From: SCTD01 sp963784675 | Lineage (GTDB): Bacteria > Actinomycetota > Actinomycetes > Mycobacteriales > SCTD01 | Direction: 5' to 3' | Length of the DNA: 64,000 nucleotides | NCBI GenBank assembly: GCA_963784675.1 | Contig: CAWASE010000013.1 | Coordinates: 62,001 to 126,000 of the forward strand | Shown here: one piece after another, positions 26,897-36,004 of the stretch | How positions within the stretch are numbered: the stretch's first letter is position 1 | How the letters are laid out: every line of letters starts with the position of its first letter | Made by a program: the position numbers and the translations under genes | Notes under the pieces: model-generated | Seen by the model: the letters and a program-made list of their open reading frames with translations, nothing else | What the model was told of the DNA's origin: nothing | Databases searched by the model: none

Positions 26897-27816
26897 ACCG
26901 GTAGCTCGCCGGCCGCGCGCAGGTGCGCCGTCCCGCTCACCGCCAGCTCGACCAGCGACCGGGCGGCTGCCGACAGGTCGCGGTCGGCGCGCCACACCAG
27001 GTTCACCCGACGGCTGGGCAGCGGCGGGTCCAGCGCTCGCACCACCGTGCGGGGGTCGTCGGTGTCGACCGCCAGCCGCGGCAGCACGGCCAGGCCCATG
27101 CCGGCCCGGACCATCGAGGCCACCGCGGAGTTGTCGTTGGTGCGGAACACGTAGCGCGGCTCGATGCCGAGCGCGTGCAGGCCGTCGGCGACCAACCGCT
27201 CGCAGGAGCTGTTGGGCTGGCCGACCAGCGACGCCGACGCGAGCACGCCGGCCGGGACCGGGCCGGGGCCGACGTCCTGCGGTCGGGCGACCACCACGAA
27301 GGGGTCGACGAACAGCTCGATGCCCTCCAGCGACGGCGACGGCTCGCCGACCAGAAAGCTCAGGTCCAGCTTTCCGTCGAGCAGCGCCTGAGCCAGCACG
27401 GCGTCCTCGGGGTCCTCGACCAGCCGGACCTCGACGTCCGGGTGCCGCTCGCGCAGCGCCGACAGCAGCCCGGGCAGCACGGCGGTCGAGATGCTCTGGA
27501 AGGTGCCGACGTCGAGCCGGCCGACCAGCCCGGCCTGGAAGCGGCGGACCTCCTCGGTGAGTCCGCCGGCGCGGTCGACGAGGTCGCGGGCGTGCTCGGC
27601 CACGATGCGGCCGAGCGGCGTCAGGACCGGACGCCGCGGGCCGCCCGGGCGGTCGAACAGCGAGGCGCCCACGGCCCGTTCCAGCGCCGCGATCTGCTGG
27701 CTCACCGCGGACTGGGTGAAGCCGAGCGTGCGGGCGGCCGCACCGAAGGTGCCGGTAGCCACGACAGCGTCCAGGGCCTGCAGGTGGCGCAGGTCCAGGT
27801 CTCGTACGGCGACCAC
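26893..27816 (-). CDS. LysR-family transcriptional regulator
   Basis: 307 residues. The N-terminal winged helix (about 5-65) shows DLDLRHLQALDAVVATGTFG and FTQSAVSQQIAALERAVG, and a two-lobe effector-binding domain follows. GTG at 27816 is supported by an ATCAG-N5-CTGAT operator 24 bases upstream. The target is unknown; it is divergent from a short uncharacterised gene at 27944. Co-inducer binding cannot be predicted. Confidence 0.88.
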   Translation of the reverse strand: MVAVRDLDLRHLQALDAVVATGTFGAAARTLGFTQSAVSQQIAALERAVGASLFDRPGGPRRPVLTPLGRIVAEHARDLVDRAGGLTEEVRRFQAGLVGRLDVGTFQSISTAVLPGLLSALRERHPDVEVRLVEDPEDAVLAQALLDGKLDLSFLVGEPSPSLEGIELFVDPFVVVARPQDVGPGPVPAGVLASASLVGQPNSSCERLVADGLHALGIEPRYVFRTNDNSAVASMVRAGMGLAVLPRLAVDTDDPRTVVRALDPPLPSRRVNLVWRADRDLSAAARSLVELAVSGTAHLRAAGELPV

Positions 27817-27839
27817 GGCGGGCTCCGCTCGCTGGGAGG

Positions 27840-27854
27840 ATCAGATCTGCTGAT
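27840..27854. promoter_or_regulatory. LysR-type binding site (T-N11-A palindrome)
   Basis: ATCAG-ATCTG-CTGAT, arms perfectly inverted, matching the T-N11-A form of LysR-regulator boxes. It lies between the lysR-type gene and the divergent small gene, so it can serve autoregulation and divergent control. Confidence 0.65.
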
Positions 27855-27943
27855 GCTAACGGCGACGTTTAGCCGCTGTACGTGATGGTCCGGAGTTCTT
27901 AGCGTGAGCGACCAGAGCAGGTGGGACGCCAAGGAGGTCGGAC

Positions 27944-28207
27944 ATGACGAGCAGTGAGTTCCTCAGCAGCGTGGGCACGCAGGTGGCGGAGTCCGGTCTG
28001 GCGGCCCTGGCCCCCGACGAGCTCGTGCGGCTGCACGACTCCGCCGTCGCGGCGGCGGTCAGTCCGATCCTGCTGACGATCCTGAACGACGTCGGCACGC
28101 CGGAGCCCGTCCGGGTACGCGCACTCGGTCGGGTGCTCGTCGCCCTCGAGCGCGGCGCCGAGCGGCCGCGCGTCGAGTACGCCCTGGCCGCGCCTACGGC
28201 TGCCTGA
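27944..28207 (+). CDS. Short conserved-looking protein, unknown
   Basis: 87 residues, acidic and mostly helical by composition, without cysteines, signal peptide or membrane segment. A strong AAGGAGG precedes the ATG at 27944, supporting translation. Divergent from the LysR regulator and possibly its target, given the shared 127-base gap with an operator. No family recognised. Confidence 0.6.
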   Translation: MTSSEFLSSVGTQVAESGLAALAPDELVRLHDSAVAAAVSPILLTILNDVGTPEPVRVRALGRVLVALERGAERPRVEYALAAPTAA

Positions 28208-28221
28208 GCCCGGCGGACCGC

Positions 28222-29163
28222 TCAGCCGGCCGCGAGCGCCTGACCGAGCAGATGGCCTGACAGCCAGGCCGTCTCGACCTTGGGCGCTCCCCAGCCGTCC
28301 CCGCACAGACCGACCCGCGCCGGGCCCAGGTGGAACGGCTCCTCGCGACCGGCGGCGGGGCGGGCGTAGGTCCACCGCTGTACGTGGGACCAGGCGGGAG
28401 CCCTGTCGATCTGCAGGATCTGCCTGGTTGCGGCCAGCAGCTCGGGTCCGGCAGCGTCCGGGTCGCCCAGGTGGCGGGCGGCCAGGGCCGAGGTGGAGTG
28501 GGCGACCAGCACCGGTGCCGCGTCGCCGCGCCGTCGGCCGTCGTCGGCGATCCACCCGAGCGCGTCGGAGTCGTGCACGAAGCAGCCGTCGAAGTCCGCG
28601 GACCACGACCGCTGCGCCCAGCCGGCGGCGAGCGCGAGCACCGGCTCCCACGCGCGGTCGCGGACGGCCTCGAGCTCGGCCGCCAGCGCCGGGTCGAGCA
28701 GCCGCTGGGCCTGCGGGTCGGGCATCGCGAGCACCACGGCGTCGACCGGCTCGCCGTCGACGGTCGGCCCCGGACCGACGGTGCGGACCTCGTGCTCCTG
28801 CGTGACGTCCAGGCCGGTCAGCAGGTCGGCGACGAGGGCGCGCAGCCCGTCCGTCGCGCCGTACCGCACCGGCCCGGGCTTGCGCTCGCGCAGCCGCTGT
28901 GGCCCGGCGACGTGGAAGGTGTCGGTCCACGCGCGGGCCAGCCCGCGCTGCTGCCAGTCGTCCACGACCGCACCGAAGCGCGGGTCGCTGACCGTCAGGT
29001 AGGAGGCCCCGAGGTCGACGGCGTGCCCCTGGACGCGCCGCACCGCCATCCGCCCGCCCGGTCGCCGACCCCGGTCGAGCACGCGTACGGGCGCCCCGGC
29101 AGCCTGCAGGGCCTGCGCGCAGGCGGCGCCGGCGATCCCCGCGCCGACGACGACGACGGTCAT
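28222..29163 (-). CDS. FAD/NAD(P)-binding protein, renalase-like
   Basis: 313 residues. N-terminal dinucleotide motif VVVGAGIAGAACAQAL, then RPGGRMAVRR and DLGASYLTV, typical of the renalase/amine-oxidase-like flavoproteins. The C-terminal FAD contact is GLCGDGWGAPKVETAWLSG. ATG at 29163. Renalases oxidise misreduced NAD(P)H isomers, but bacterial homologues are varied, so the substrate is not assigned. Convergent with the small gene at 27944 and divergent from the SEC-C protein. Confidence 0.78.
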   Translation of the reverse strand: MTVVVVGAGIAGAACAQALQAAGAPVRVLDRGRRPGGRMAVRRVQGHAVDLGASYLTVSDPRFGAVVDDWQQRGLARAWTDTFHVAGPQRLRERKPGPVRYGATDGLRALVADLLTGLDVTQEHEVRTVGPGPTVDGEPVDAVVLAMPDPQAQRLLDPALAAELEAVRDRAWEPVLALAAGWAQRSWSADFDGCFVHDSDALGWIADDGRRRGDAAPVLVAHSTSALAARHLGDPDAAGPELLAATRQILQIDRAPAWSHVQRWTYARPAAGREEPFHLGPARVGLCGDGWGAPKVETAWLSGHLLGQALAAG

Positions 29164-29304
29164 CGCGTCGCCGGGGTCGGCACAACTCGTCCGGGCCGCA
29201 CCACGGTCTGCATGCTCCGAGCCTGCCCCCGCCGCAGGTCGGCTATCCCTGGCCCCGGCCTACGCTTCGCTCACCGAGCCCGCCGCCGACCCAGGAGCCC
29301 CGCG

Positions 29305-30264
29305 ATCAGCAGCCGACGTCGCCCGCCTGCCCGCCCGACCGGCGCTCCTGCGCCGACCGCCGACCCGACGGCGCCGGTGCCCGTGGTGGGCGCTCGCGAG
29401 CCGTGCCCCTGCGGCAGCGGCAAGCGCTACAAGGCCTGCCACGGCCGCACCACCGAGGAGCGGATGGTCACCCGGCCGTTCCAGGGCCGCGCCGACGAGA
29501 CCGAGTGGATCGCGCTGCGCGAGGTCGTGCCGGCAGCGACGGCGCCGCTGCGCGTCCGCGGCGCCGAGGACCGGACCGTCGTGCTCTCGACCGTGCTGCC
29601 GCTCGCCTGGCCGGCACTGGTCCGCGCCGACGGCACCATCTACCTCGGCCTGCAGGTCCAGGCCCGTTCGGGCGACGTCAGCCGCGACCTCGCGCACGCG
29701 CTCGAGCTCGCGGTGGCCAGCGAGCCGGGTCAGTCGATCGTGCCGACCGGGCTGCCGGGACCGGGGGCGCGCCTGCAGGATCTGCTGCACGACGACCCGC
29801 TGGACGTCACCGTCCACCAGGGCTTCGACTACTGGGTCGAAGGCGCCGCCGACCCCACCGGCGAGGTCGCCGCCTCGATGGAGCGGGCCAACGCCTCGGT
29901 GATCCCGACCGCCCGGCTGGCGGGGGTCCGCTCGGCGTACTGGTGCCGGATGAAGGAGCGCAGCCACCTGCGCTGGGTGCTGCCCGACGGCGAGGAGCCG
30001 CTGCTGGACGCGTTGGCGCGCCTGTCGGCGGCCGGGGCGCTGGGCATCGGCCCCGACACGCGCTACGTGGGCTCCTTCCGCGCGCACGGCCTGCTCGTGC
30101 CGGTCTGGGACCTGCCGCTGGACCGGGACGCCGACGCGCTGGAGGAGCCGGTGCTCGCGCTCCGGGCCCGGCTGGACGACGCGCTGGCCTCCGACGCGCC
30201 GCTGACGCCGGAGCAGCGACGCGCCCGGGCGGGCCTGCTCTCCCGGCAGCTCACGCTGCGCTGA
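29305..30264 (+). CDS. DUF5926 family protein with SEC-C motif (start codon anomalous)
   Basis: 319 residues. Near the N terminus is a zinc-binding SEC-C motif CPCGSGKRYKACHG (about 35-48), followed by a DUF5926 body (WIALREVVPAATAPL, RSHLRWVLPDGEEPLL, YVGSFRAHGLLVPVWDL). The function is unknown; SEC-C motifs mediate zinc and protein or ribosome contacts in other families. The frame has no ATG or GTG in the expected place. AGGAG at 29293-29297 is followed 7 bases later by ATC AGC AGC, so the start is probably ATC here or a miscalled ATG. A GTG at VPVVGARE is the next alternative. Confidence 0.8.
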   Translation: MSSRRRPPARPTGAPAPTADPTAPVPVVGAREPCPCGSGKRYKACHGRTTEERMVTRPFQGRADETEWIALREVVPAATAPLRVRGAEDRTVVLSTVLPLAWPALVRADGTIYLGLQVQARSGDVSRDLAHALELAVASEPGQSIVPTGLPGPGARLQDLLHDDPLDVTVHQGFDYWVEGAADPTGEVAASMERANASVIPTARLAGVRSAYWCRMKERSHLRWVLPDGEEPLLDALARLSAAGALGIGPDTRYVGSFRAHGLLVPVWDLPLDRDADALEEPVLALRARLDDALASDAPLTPEQRRARAGLLSRQLTLR

Positions 30265-30387
30265 AGATCCCGTTTGTCGGGATCCGGGCAGAAGTGTGTC
30301 CGCCATCCCTGTGCACGAGGCGTCGACCGGACGCTCCATCCCCTACGGTCGCAGCGTCCGACCATCACTCGATCACCTGGGGATTTC

Positions 30388-30795
30388 ATGGGCTTCTCTG
30401 AGGCCGTCCAGACCTGCTTGTCCAAGTACGCCACGTTCAGCGGCCGCGCCCGCCGCTCGGAGTACTGGTTCTTCTACCTCGCCGTCATCGTGGCCTACAT
30501 CGCAGCGTTGATCATCGACGCGGTGATCGGCACGACGCTGTTCGTCCCGATCGTCTTTCTGGGGGTGATCGTGCCGACGCTGGCCGCAGGGGTCCGCCGG
30601 CTGCACGACACCGGCAAGTCCGGCTGGTTCATCCTCATCGGGCTGATCCCGCTCGTCGGCGGCATCATCGTGCTGGTCTTCTTCGTGATGGACAGCGCGC
30701 CGGGTGACAACCAGTACGGTCCGAACCCCAAGAACGTGGGCGGCGGTTTCGGCGACCCGTCGTCGCCCTACGGGCAGCCCGGCTACGGCGGCTGA
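30388..30795 (+). CDS. DUF805 membrane protein
   Basis: 135 residues. The N terminus KYATFSGRARRSEYWFFYLA is the DUF805 signature. Three or four membrane helices follow, with GVRRLHDTGKSGWFILI between them, and a Gly/Pro/Tyr-rich tail (YGPNPKNVGG, YGQPGYGG) ends the protein. The ATG at 30388 has GGGGA 5 bases upstream. Function unknown in the family; convergent with arcA, 8 bases apart. Confidence 0.88.
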   Translation: MGFSEAVQTCLSKYATFSGRARRSEYWFFYLAVIVAYIAALIIDAVIGTTLFVPIVFLGVIVPTLAAGVRRLHDTGKSGWFILIGLIPLVGGIIVLVFFVMDSAPGDNQYGPNPKNVGGGFGDPSSPYGQPGYGG

Positions 30796-30803
30796 CCGAC
30801 CCG

Positions 30804-32033
30804 CTACGCCGGCAGCGGGTCGCGCAGCACGGGGCAGCTCATGCACCGCGGGCCGCCCCGGCCGCTGCCCAGCTCGCTGCCGGCGATGCGCACCACCTCG
30901 ATGCCCGCCCGCTCCAACGCCTGGTTGGTGACGACGTTGCGCTCGTAGGCGACGACCAGGCCCGGCGACAGCGCGAGGGTGTTGTTGCCGTCGTCCCACT
31001 GCTCGCGCTCGGCGGTCACCGGGTCCAGCCCGGTGTCGATGGTCCGTAGCCGGTCGATGCCCATCGCGTCGGCGGCGGCCTCCAGGAACGGACGCGGGTC
31101 CGCGACGACGAGCCCGCCGTCCTCGCCGGGGGTCACCGTGAGCGCCGAGAGGGTGTCGGCGACGGCGGGGAACATGACGACCGCGTCGCGGTCGACCATC
31201 GTGCAGATGGTGTCCAGGTGCATCGTGGCGCGCTCCTGGGCGATGGGCACGGCCAGCACCGAGTGCGCCAGCCCGGCCGCGAACGCGCGCTGGGCGAAGG
31301 CTTCCACCCCCGCCGGGGTCGTGCGCTGCCCGGTGCCGACGGCCAGCACGCCCGGCGCGAGCGCCAGCACGTCGCCGCCTTCGAACCAGGCCTCGACGTC
31401 GCGTCCGCCGTACAGCAGCGGGGTCCCGGCGAAGCGCGGATGGTGGCGGTAGAGGGCGCCGGTGAGCGTCCGCTCGCGCATGCGGGCGTGCATCGACGGA
31501 GACGTGATGGCCACGTGCCGGTCGACCCAGACCGAGCTGTCGCGGGTGAACAGCAGGTTCGGCAGCGGCCGGATCACGAACTCACCGTGCGAGGACAGCC
31601 GCGCGACGACCCCGTCCGCCCCGTGCGGCGGCAGCTCGTCGTGGGTGAGGCCGGCGGCGAGCACCGCGGCGAGCTGCGCCGAGGGCAGGTCGTGCAGCCA
31701 GCTGCCGAGCACGCCGGCCAGCGCCGGTCCGACCTCGGCGGGCGAGGCCGCAGCCGCGATGACGTCCACGCGCGCACCGGGCTGGTCCAGCGCCTCCACG
31801 AGCAGCTCGGTCAGGTACAGCACCTCGACGCCGCGCTGGCGCAGAGCAGCGGCGAACGCATCGTGCTCCTCCTGTGCGCGGGCCAGCCAGGGGAGCCCGT
31901 CGAAGAGCAGGTCGGCGTTGTTGCGGGGGGTGAGCCGCGAGAGCTCGTTGCCCGGGCGGTGCAGCAGCACCGTGCGCAGCGTGCCCACCTCGCTGGTCAC
32001 CTGGTGGAGCGGAGCGGGTGCGGCAGCCGTCAT
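30804..32033 (-). CDS. arcA: Arginine deiminase
   Basis: 409-residue cytosolic enzyme hydrolysing arginine to citrulline and ammonia. Motifs: LLHRPGNELSRLTP, LLFTRDSSVWV, YGGRDVEAWFEGGDVL, MHLDTICTMVD (catalytic His) and the nucleophile Cys in GGPRCMSCPVLR near the C terminus. ATG at 32033. No arcB, arcC or arcD is nearby, so it is not part of a complete deiminase operon. The neighbour upstream on the same strand is a haem-oxygenase-like protein, separated by 25 bases. Confidence 0.94.
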   Translation of the reverse strand: MTAAAPAPLHQVTSEVGTLRTVLLHRPGNELSRLTPRNNADLLFDGLPWLARAQEEHDAFAAALRQRGVEVLYLTELLVEALDQPGARVDVIAAAASPAEVGPALAGVLGSWLHDLPSAQLAAVLAAGLTHDELPPHGADGVVARLSSHGEFVIRPLPNLLFTRDSSVWVDRHVAITSPSMHARMRERTLTGALYRHHPRFAGTPLLYGGRDVEAWFEGGDVLALAPGVLAVGTGQRTTPAGVEAFAQRAFAAGLAHSVLAVPIAQERATMHLDTICTMVDRDAVVMFPAVADTLSALTVTPGEDGGLVVADPRPFLEAAADAMGIDRLRTIDTGLDPVTAEREQWDDGNNTLALSPGLVVAYERNVVTNQALERAGIEVVRIAGSELGSGRGGPRCMSCPVLRDPLPA

Positions 32034-32058
32034 GGGCGAACCCTAGACAGCCGCCGGC

Positions 32059-33051
32059 TCACGCGGCCCGGGCGCCCCGCTCGGACGGCACCGTCACGGC
32101 GGAGAAGAACGCCAGGTTGAGCTGCGAGCGCCACCAGGCACCCTTCACCATCCGAGGTCCCCAGGCCGGGTGCTCGACGGCCAGCGGCGCGATGGCCTTG
32201 TCCATCCAGTCCTTGCCGTGCACCGGATCGACCTCGGCGTGCTCGAGATAGAACGGGTAGGCGTCGGCGGGCACGCCCAGCCGGTCGAAGGCCTGCAGGA
32301 CGAGCCGGCACCGGGGGCCGGCCTGCAGCTCCAGCAGACCCAGGGCGCCGATCAGCTCGGGCTGCAGCCAGCGGTTGGTCGACAGCAGCCCGCCGAGCGC
32401 CGCGCGCTCCAGTGCCTGCACCGGGAGCGCCTCCCGGGCGATCGTCGGCAGCTGCAGTGCCGCGCTGAGCCGGTGGTGCAGCTCGGTGTGCACCCCGGAC
32501 GCGTCGCCCTGCCCCATCTCGTCCCAGTAGTTCTTGCCGAGCTCCAGCTTGGCCGAGCCGGACAGCCCGACCTGGCACAGCGCGACGAGGTCGTCGAAGC
32601 CGCCGTCCGGACCGCCCTCCACCGCCAGGAAGTCCACCAGCTCGCGCCGGCTCGCGCTGCGGGCCAGCCAGGTGTACGCGGCGGGCAGCCGGTCCCGCGC
32701 GGCGATCGCACGCATCGCGCGGACGGTGCCCGTCGACCCCTGCGGAGCGGCGGCCGGCCCGTCCTGCTGCCAGGCGGTCTCCAGCTCAGCCAGCCAGGAC
32801 GCCTCGAGCGTGCCCTTCAGCGCTGCCACGGCCGGGTGGTGCTGGTGGCGGACCGCGTCGCCGAGCTGCTCCAGCGGGGCGGTGTGCAGGTCGTAGATGC
32901 TCAGCAGCGTCAGGGCCCGGTCGCGTCGGTCCACGGGCTCGCTGCCCGCGAGCCGCTGGAGCGCGGCGGCGCCGGTGCGCAGCGCGTCGTCCAGCTGCGC
33001 GTGCAGCGCGACGGTGCGGGGGCGGGTCAGGACGGCGTCGTCCGTGGGCAT
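32059..33051 (-). CDS. Iron-containing redox enzyme, haem-oxygenase-like diiron family
   Basis: 330-residue all-helical protein. Candidate metal ligands occur in NYWDEMGQGDASGVHTELHH and YLEHAEVDPVHGKDW, matching the HDO pattern of Glu, His, Asp and His on a haem-oxygenase fold. Such enzymes use diiron for oxidative cleavage or decarboxylation of varied substrates. ATG at 33051. Lies 25 bases upstream of arcA in the same direction, so an operon with arginine deiminase is possible; the chemistry joining them is not known. Confidence 0.78.
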   Translation of the reverse strand: MPTDDAVLTRPRTVALHAQLDDALRTGAAALQRLAGSEPVDRRDRALTLLSIYDLHTAPLEQLGDAVRHQHHPAVAALKGTLEASWLAELETAWQQDGPAAAPQGSTGTVRAMRAIAARDRLPAAYTWLARSASRRELVDFLAVEGGPDGGFDDLVALCQVGLSGSAKLELGKNYWDEMGQGDASGVHTELHHRLSAALQLPTIAREALPVQALERAALGGLLSTNRWLQPELIGALGLLELQAGPRCRLVLQAFDRLGVPADAYPFYLEHAEVDPVHGKDWMDKAIAPLAVEHPAWGPRMVKGAWWRSQLNLAFFSAVTVPSERGARAA

Positions 33052-33148
33052 GGGAAGAGCCTCTCGTTCGGTGGCGAGGATCTGCCCGGCCGTGGGTGAA
33101 CGAATCCGGTCCGCGATGTGGCGTGCGTCAGCCGGCCGAGGGTCCGGG

Positions 33149-34225
33149 TCACGTCGGTCGGACCCGCACGGACGCCGGCACGCCGAGCAGCTCCGCCAGC
33201 GCGACCGCGGCGTCGTGCAACGACGCTCGTTCTGGCCTCGTGAGCGCGCGGAAGGGCTCGAGCTCGAGACCGTCGGACGGTGCGCGCCAGGCGCCGGCCA
33301 CCCGACCGTCCAGCAGCACCATGCCCGGGATCATGCCGTTGGACGTCGCCAGCCGCCGCCGGTGCTCGTCGTCGACGACCCGGCTGCGGTCGGCGTGGCT
33401 CAGGGTCAGGTTGTCGAAGGGGGCGAGCAGGATCGGCGGCAGCGGCTCGGCGCCGTCGGCGAGCGCGAGGCCTGCGACGTCGTAGAGGGTCCGTCCCTGC
33501 TCGTCGGAGTACCGGACCAGGTCGGGCAGGCTGGCGACCAGCGGGGCGAGCCGGGTCAGACCGGCCCACGCCTGCAGGTCCGCGACGCTGGCCGGGCCGA
33601 ACGCGGCCAGGTAACGGCGTACGAGCTGCCCCGGATCGACCGGCGGGGACTCGCCGACCCAGTGCTCCAGCGGCGTGTAGGTGGCCTGCAGCGCCGAGCC
33701 CCAGACCCCTCGAGGCGGCACCTGCACCAGGGGGAGCAGGCTGCGCGCCCCCACCGTGAGCTCGGTCGCGGGCACCTGCGGCCACCACTGCTGCAGCAGC
33801 CGACCGAGCTCGAGGGCCGGCCGCAGCGCACCGTCCGCCAGCACCTGCTGCGTCCGGTGGGCCAGCGCACCCGGATCGATCCCGGCCAACGGTCCCTGCC
33901 AGTGCTGACGCAGCGCCCGGAGCACCGACGGCTGCGCCCAGGCCCGGAGCGGACCCGCGTCGGCGGCGAGGGTGAGGTGCACGGTCCCGCGCAGCGAGGT
34001 CATGCGCACCAGGCGCCGGTCGGTGAGGGCTGCCCCGAGCTCGTCCCGGTCGAAGGTGGTCAGGCGGCTCCAGAGTCCCGGGTAGGGAGCGGTGGTCGAC
34101 TGCGCCTGCACGGCGACGAGGTGCCCCACGGCCTGCTCGATGGTCGCGTCACGGCGAGGGTGCAGCCACTGCCGCGCGAGCAGCGTGCGGCTGAGCGTCT
34201 GCCGGTCGAGCACCGCGTGCGCCAC
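33149..34225 (-). CDS. Winged-helix DNA-binding protein (HTH_42, AlkZ/YcaQ-like)
   Basis: 358 residues with the HTH_42 signature of the YcaQ/AlkX family: LARQWLHPR, VGHLVAVQAQSTTAPYPGLWSR, RLVRMTSLRGTVHLTLA, PVDPGQLVRRYLAAFGPAS, LLAPFDNLTLSHADR and MVLLDGRVAGAWR. AlkZ members are glycosylases unhooking interstrand crosslinks, but many actinobacterial paralogues are untested. The GTG at 34225 is chosen so that the protein begins just before DRQTLSRTLLARQ; upstream codons are low complexity. Divergent from pheA. Confidence 0.82.
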   Translation of the reverse strand: MAHAVLDRQTLSRTLLARQWLHPRRDATIEQAVGHLVAVQAQSTTAPYPGLWSRLTTFDRDELGAALTDRRLVRMTSLRGTVHLTLAADAGPLRAWAQPSVLRALRQHWQGPLAGIDPGALAHRTQQVLADGALRPALELGRLLQQWWPQVPATELTVGARSLLPLVQVPPRGVWGSALQATYTPLEHWVGESPPVDPGQLVRRYLAAFGPASVADLQAWAGLTRLAPLVASLPDLVRYSDEQGRTLYDVAGLALADGAEPLPPILLAPFDNLTLSHADRSRVVDDEHRRRLATSNGMIPGMVLLDGRVAGAWRAPSDGLELEPFRALTRPERASLHDAAVALAELLGVPASVRVRPT

Positions 34226-34366
34226 GGCCGGAGTCTGTCGTGCCGGGGCAGCCGCCGGGGGGACGGCGGCGGGCAGCCCGCTAGTGTCCGCTCCCGTGCC
34301 CGCCGAGCCGTCTGACGTCGTGGACGGGTCCGTCGCCCGGCGCCTGTGCACGCGGGACGCGCGCTA

Positions 34367-35299
34367 GTGCCCGGCGTCCCCCCGTCCCGGTTCGGCTACC
34401 TCGGGCCCGCCGGAACATTCACCGAAGCGGCGCTGCGGACGGTGCCCGCGGCCGCCCGGGCCGACCTGCGCCCCTACGCGTCCGTCGCGGTCGCGCTGGA
34501 GGCCGTGCGGGCCGGCGACACCGACGGCGCCATGGTCCCCTTCGAGAACTCGGTCGAGGGCTCGGTGGCCACGACCCTGGACGAGCTGGCCCGCGGCGAG
34601 GCCCTGCAGGTGGTGCGCGAGGTGGTCCTGGCGGTGAGCTTCGCCGTGCTCGTGCGGCCCGGGACCACGGCGGCACAGGTCCGCTCGGTGTCCACGCATC
34701 CGCACGCCGAGGCACAGTGCCGACGCTGGCTGCGCACGAACCTGCCGGGTGCCGAGGTGGTGCTCAGCCCGTCGACCGCCGACGCCGCGCGGGCGGTGGC
34801 CGAGGGCCGCTTCGACGCCGCCGTCGCGGCGCCGATCGCCGGTCAGACGTACGGGCTCGACGTGCTGGCCGACGGCGTGCAGGACAACGAGGGCGCCGTC
34901 ACGCGGTTCGTGCTGGTCTCGCGCCCCGGACCGCCGGCGCCGCCGACCGGCGCCGACCGCACCGGCGTCTTCGCCTACATCCGGGACGACCACCCCGGCG
35001 CGCTGCTGGAGGTGCTGACGGAGTTCGCCGTCCGCGGGGTGAACCTCTCGCGCATCGAGTCGCGGCCGACCGGCGACCGGCTGGGCCGCTACTTCTTCTC
35101 CGTCGACTGCGACGGCCACCTCGCCGAGGCGCGCGTCGGCGAGGCGCTCAGCGCGCTGCGCCGGGTCTGCGAGGACGTCCGCGTGCTCGGCTCGTGGCCG
35201 CGGGCGGACGGCCGGGAGACCGTCGTCCGACCCGGTACCGGCGAGGTCGACTTCACCGACGCGTCGGCCTGGCTCGCGCGGCTGCGGCAGGGCTCCTGA
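34367..35299 (+). CDS. pheA: Prephenate dehydratase
   Basis: 310-residue enzyme of phenylalanine synthesis (prephenate to phenylpyruvate). Catalytic domain 1-190: FGYLGPAGTFTEAAL, VPFENSVEGSVATTLD, and the essential Thr-Arg-Phe in AVTRFVLVS. The C-terminal ACT domain (about 200-280) has ESRPT, the phenylalanine feedback site. GTG at 34367 is preferred; GTG at 34346 would add seven residues. No chorismate mutase domain, as usual in actinobacteria. Confidence 0.94.
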   Translation: MPGVPPSRFGYLGPAGTFTEAALRTVPAAARADLRPYASVAVALEAVRAGDTDGAMVPFENSVEGSVATTLDELARGEALQVVREVVLAVSFAVLVRPGTTAAQVRSVSTHPHAEAQCRRWLRTNLPGAEVVLSPSTADAARAVAEGRFDAAVAAPIAGQTYGLDVLADGVQDNEGAVTRFVLVSRPGPPAPPTGADRTGVFAYIRDDHPGALLEVLTEFAVRGVNLSRIESRPTGDRLGRYFFSVDCDGHLAEARVGEALSALRRVCEDVRVLGSWPRADGRETVVRPGTGEVDFTDASAWLARLRQGS

Positions 35300-35308
35300 G
35301 TCGGGTCG

Positions 35309-36004
35309 TCAGTGGTTGTGGTGGGGGACCTTCTGCCCCTCCGAAGCCTGCAGGACCACGAAGCCCGTCCCCTGGAAGGCCAGCTGGAAGGCCTCGCCGC
35401 TGCCACGGCCGATGAGGGCGCCGGCCCCGGCGGTGCGCACGAGCCTGGTCTGCAGCGTTCCCGACCAGGCGATCGCCGACTGGAGGTCGGCGTAGGTCGG
35501 AGCCTCGGCGGTGTTCAGGACCACAGGAGTGCCGAAGGCGCTGACGACCAGCCGCCCCGTGCCGGTGAACACCATGTTGAAGATCCCGCCCGAGAGCATC
35601 GAGGCACCCTCGACCCGCCGGATGTCCCACTGCAACGACGGGTCGAAGGCGAGCACGTTGGGTCCGTTCACGGTGACGCTGTCGCCGTCCAGGTCGAGCA
35701 CGTGCAGCTCGTTGCCGTCCTGCGCGAGGAACAGGTCGCCGCGTCCCGTCACGCGCATCAGCGGCACGCCCTCGCCGGTCAGCGCCTTCTTCAGCAGCCG
35801 TCCGACTCCGCCGGCGCCCTGGTAGGCGAAGGTCATCTCGCCCTGGTAGCCGATCATGGCGCCCTGGCGTGCGAGGATCTCGCCGACAGCAGCACCCTCG
35901 GCACCGTCGGTGCCCAGCCGCACCTTGAGCATCCGCGGGTTCTGCAAGGACATGGCCTCGGCGTTGTTGCGCTCGAGGTTGTCGCCGAACAGGTTGCTGC
36001 GCAT
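35309..36004 (-). CDS. AIM24 family protein
   Basis: 231-residue beta-rich protein of the AIM24/TRAP-like family. Typical pieces are MRSNLFGDNLERNN, LARQGAMIGYQGEMTF, LFLAQDGNELHVLDLDGDSVTVNGPN and LAFQGTGFVVLQASEG, and a His-rich C terminus (PHHNH) ends the chain. The ATG at 36004 has AGAGGAG 7 bases upstream. Cellular role unknown in bacteria. Convergent with pheA and divergent from serS, as AIM24 genes often are in this neighbourhood (inference). Confidence 0.88.
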   Translation of the reverse strand: MRSNLFGDNLERNNAEAMSLQNPRMLKVRLGTDGAEGAAVGEILARQGAMIGYQGEMTFAYQGAGGVGRLLKKALTGEGVPLMRVTGRGDLFLAQDGNELHVLDLDGDSVTVNGPNVLAFDPSLQWDIRRVEGASMLSGGIFNMVFTGTGRLVVSAFGTPVVLNTAEAPTYADLQSAIAWSGTLQTRLVRTAGAGALIGRGSGEAFQLAFQGTGFVVLQASEGQKVPHHNH

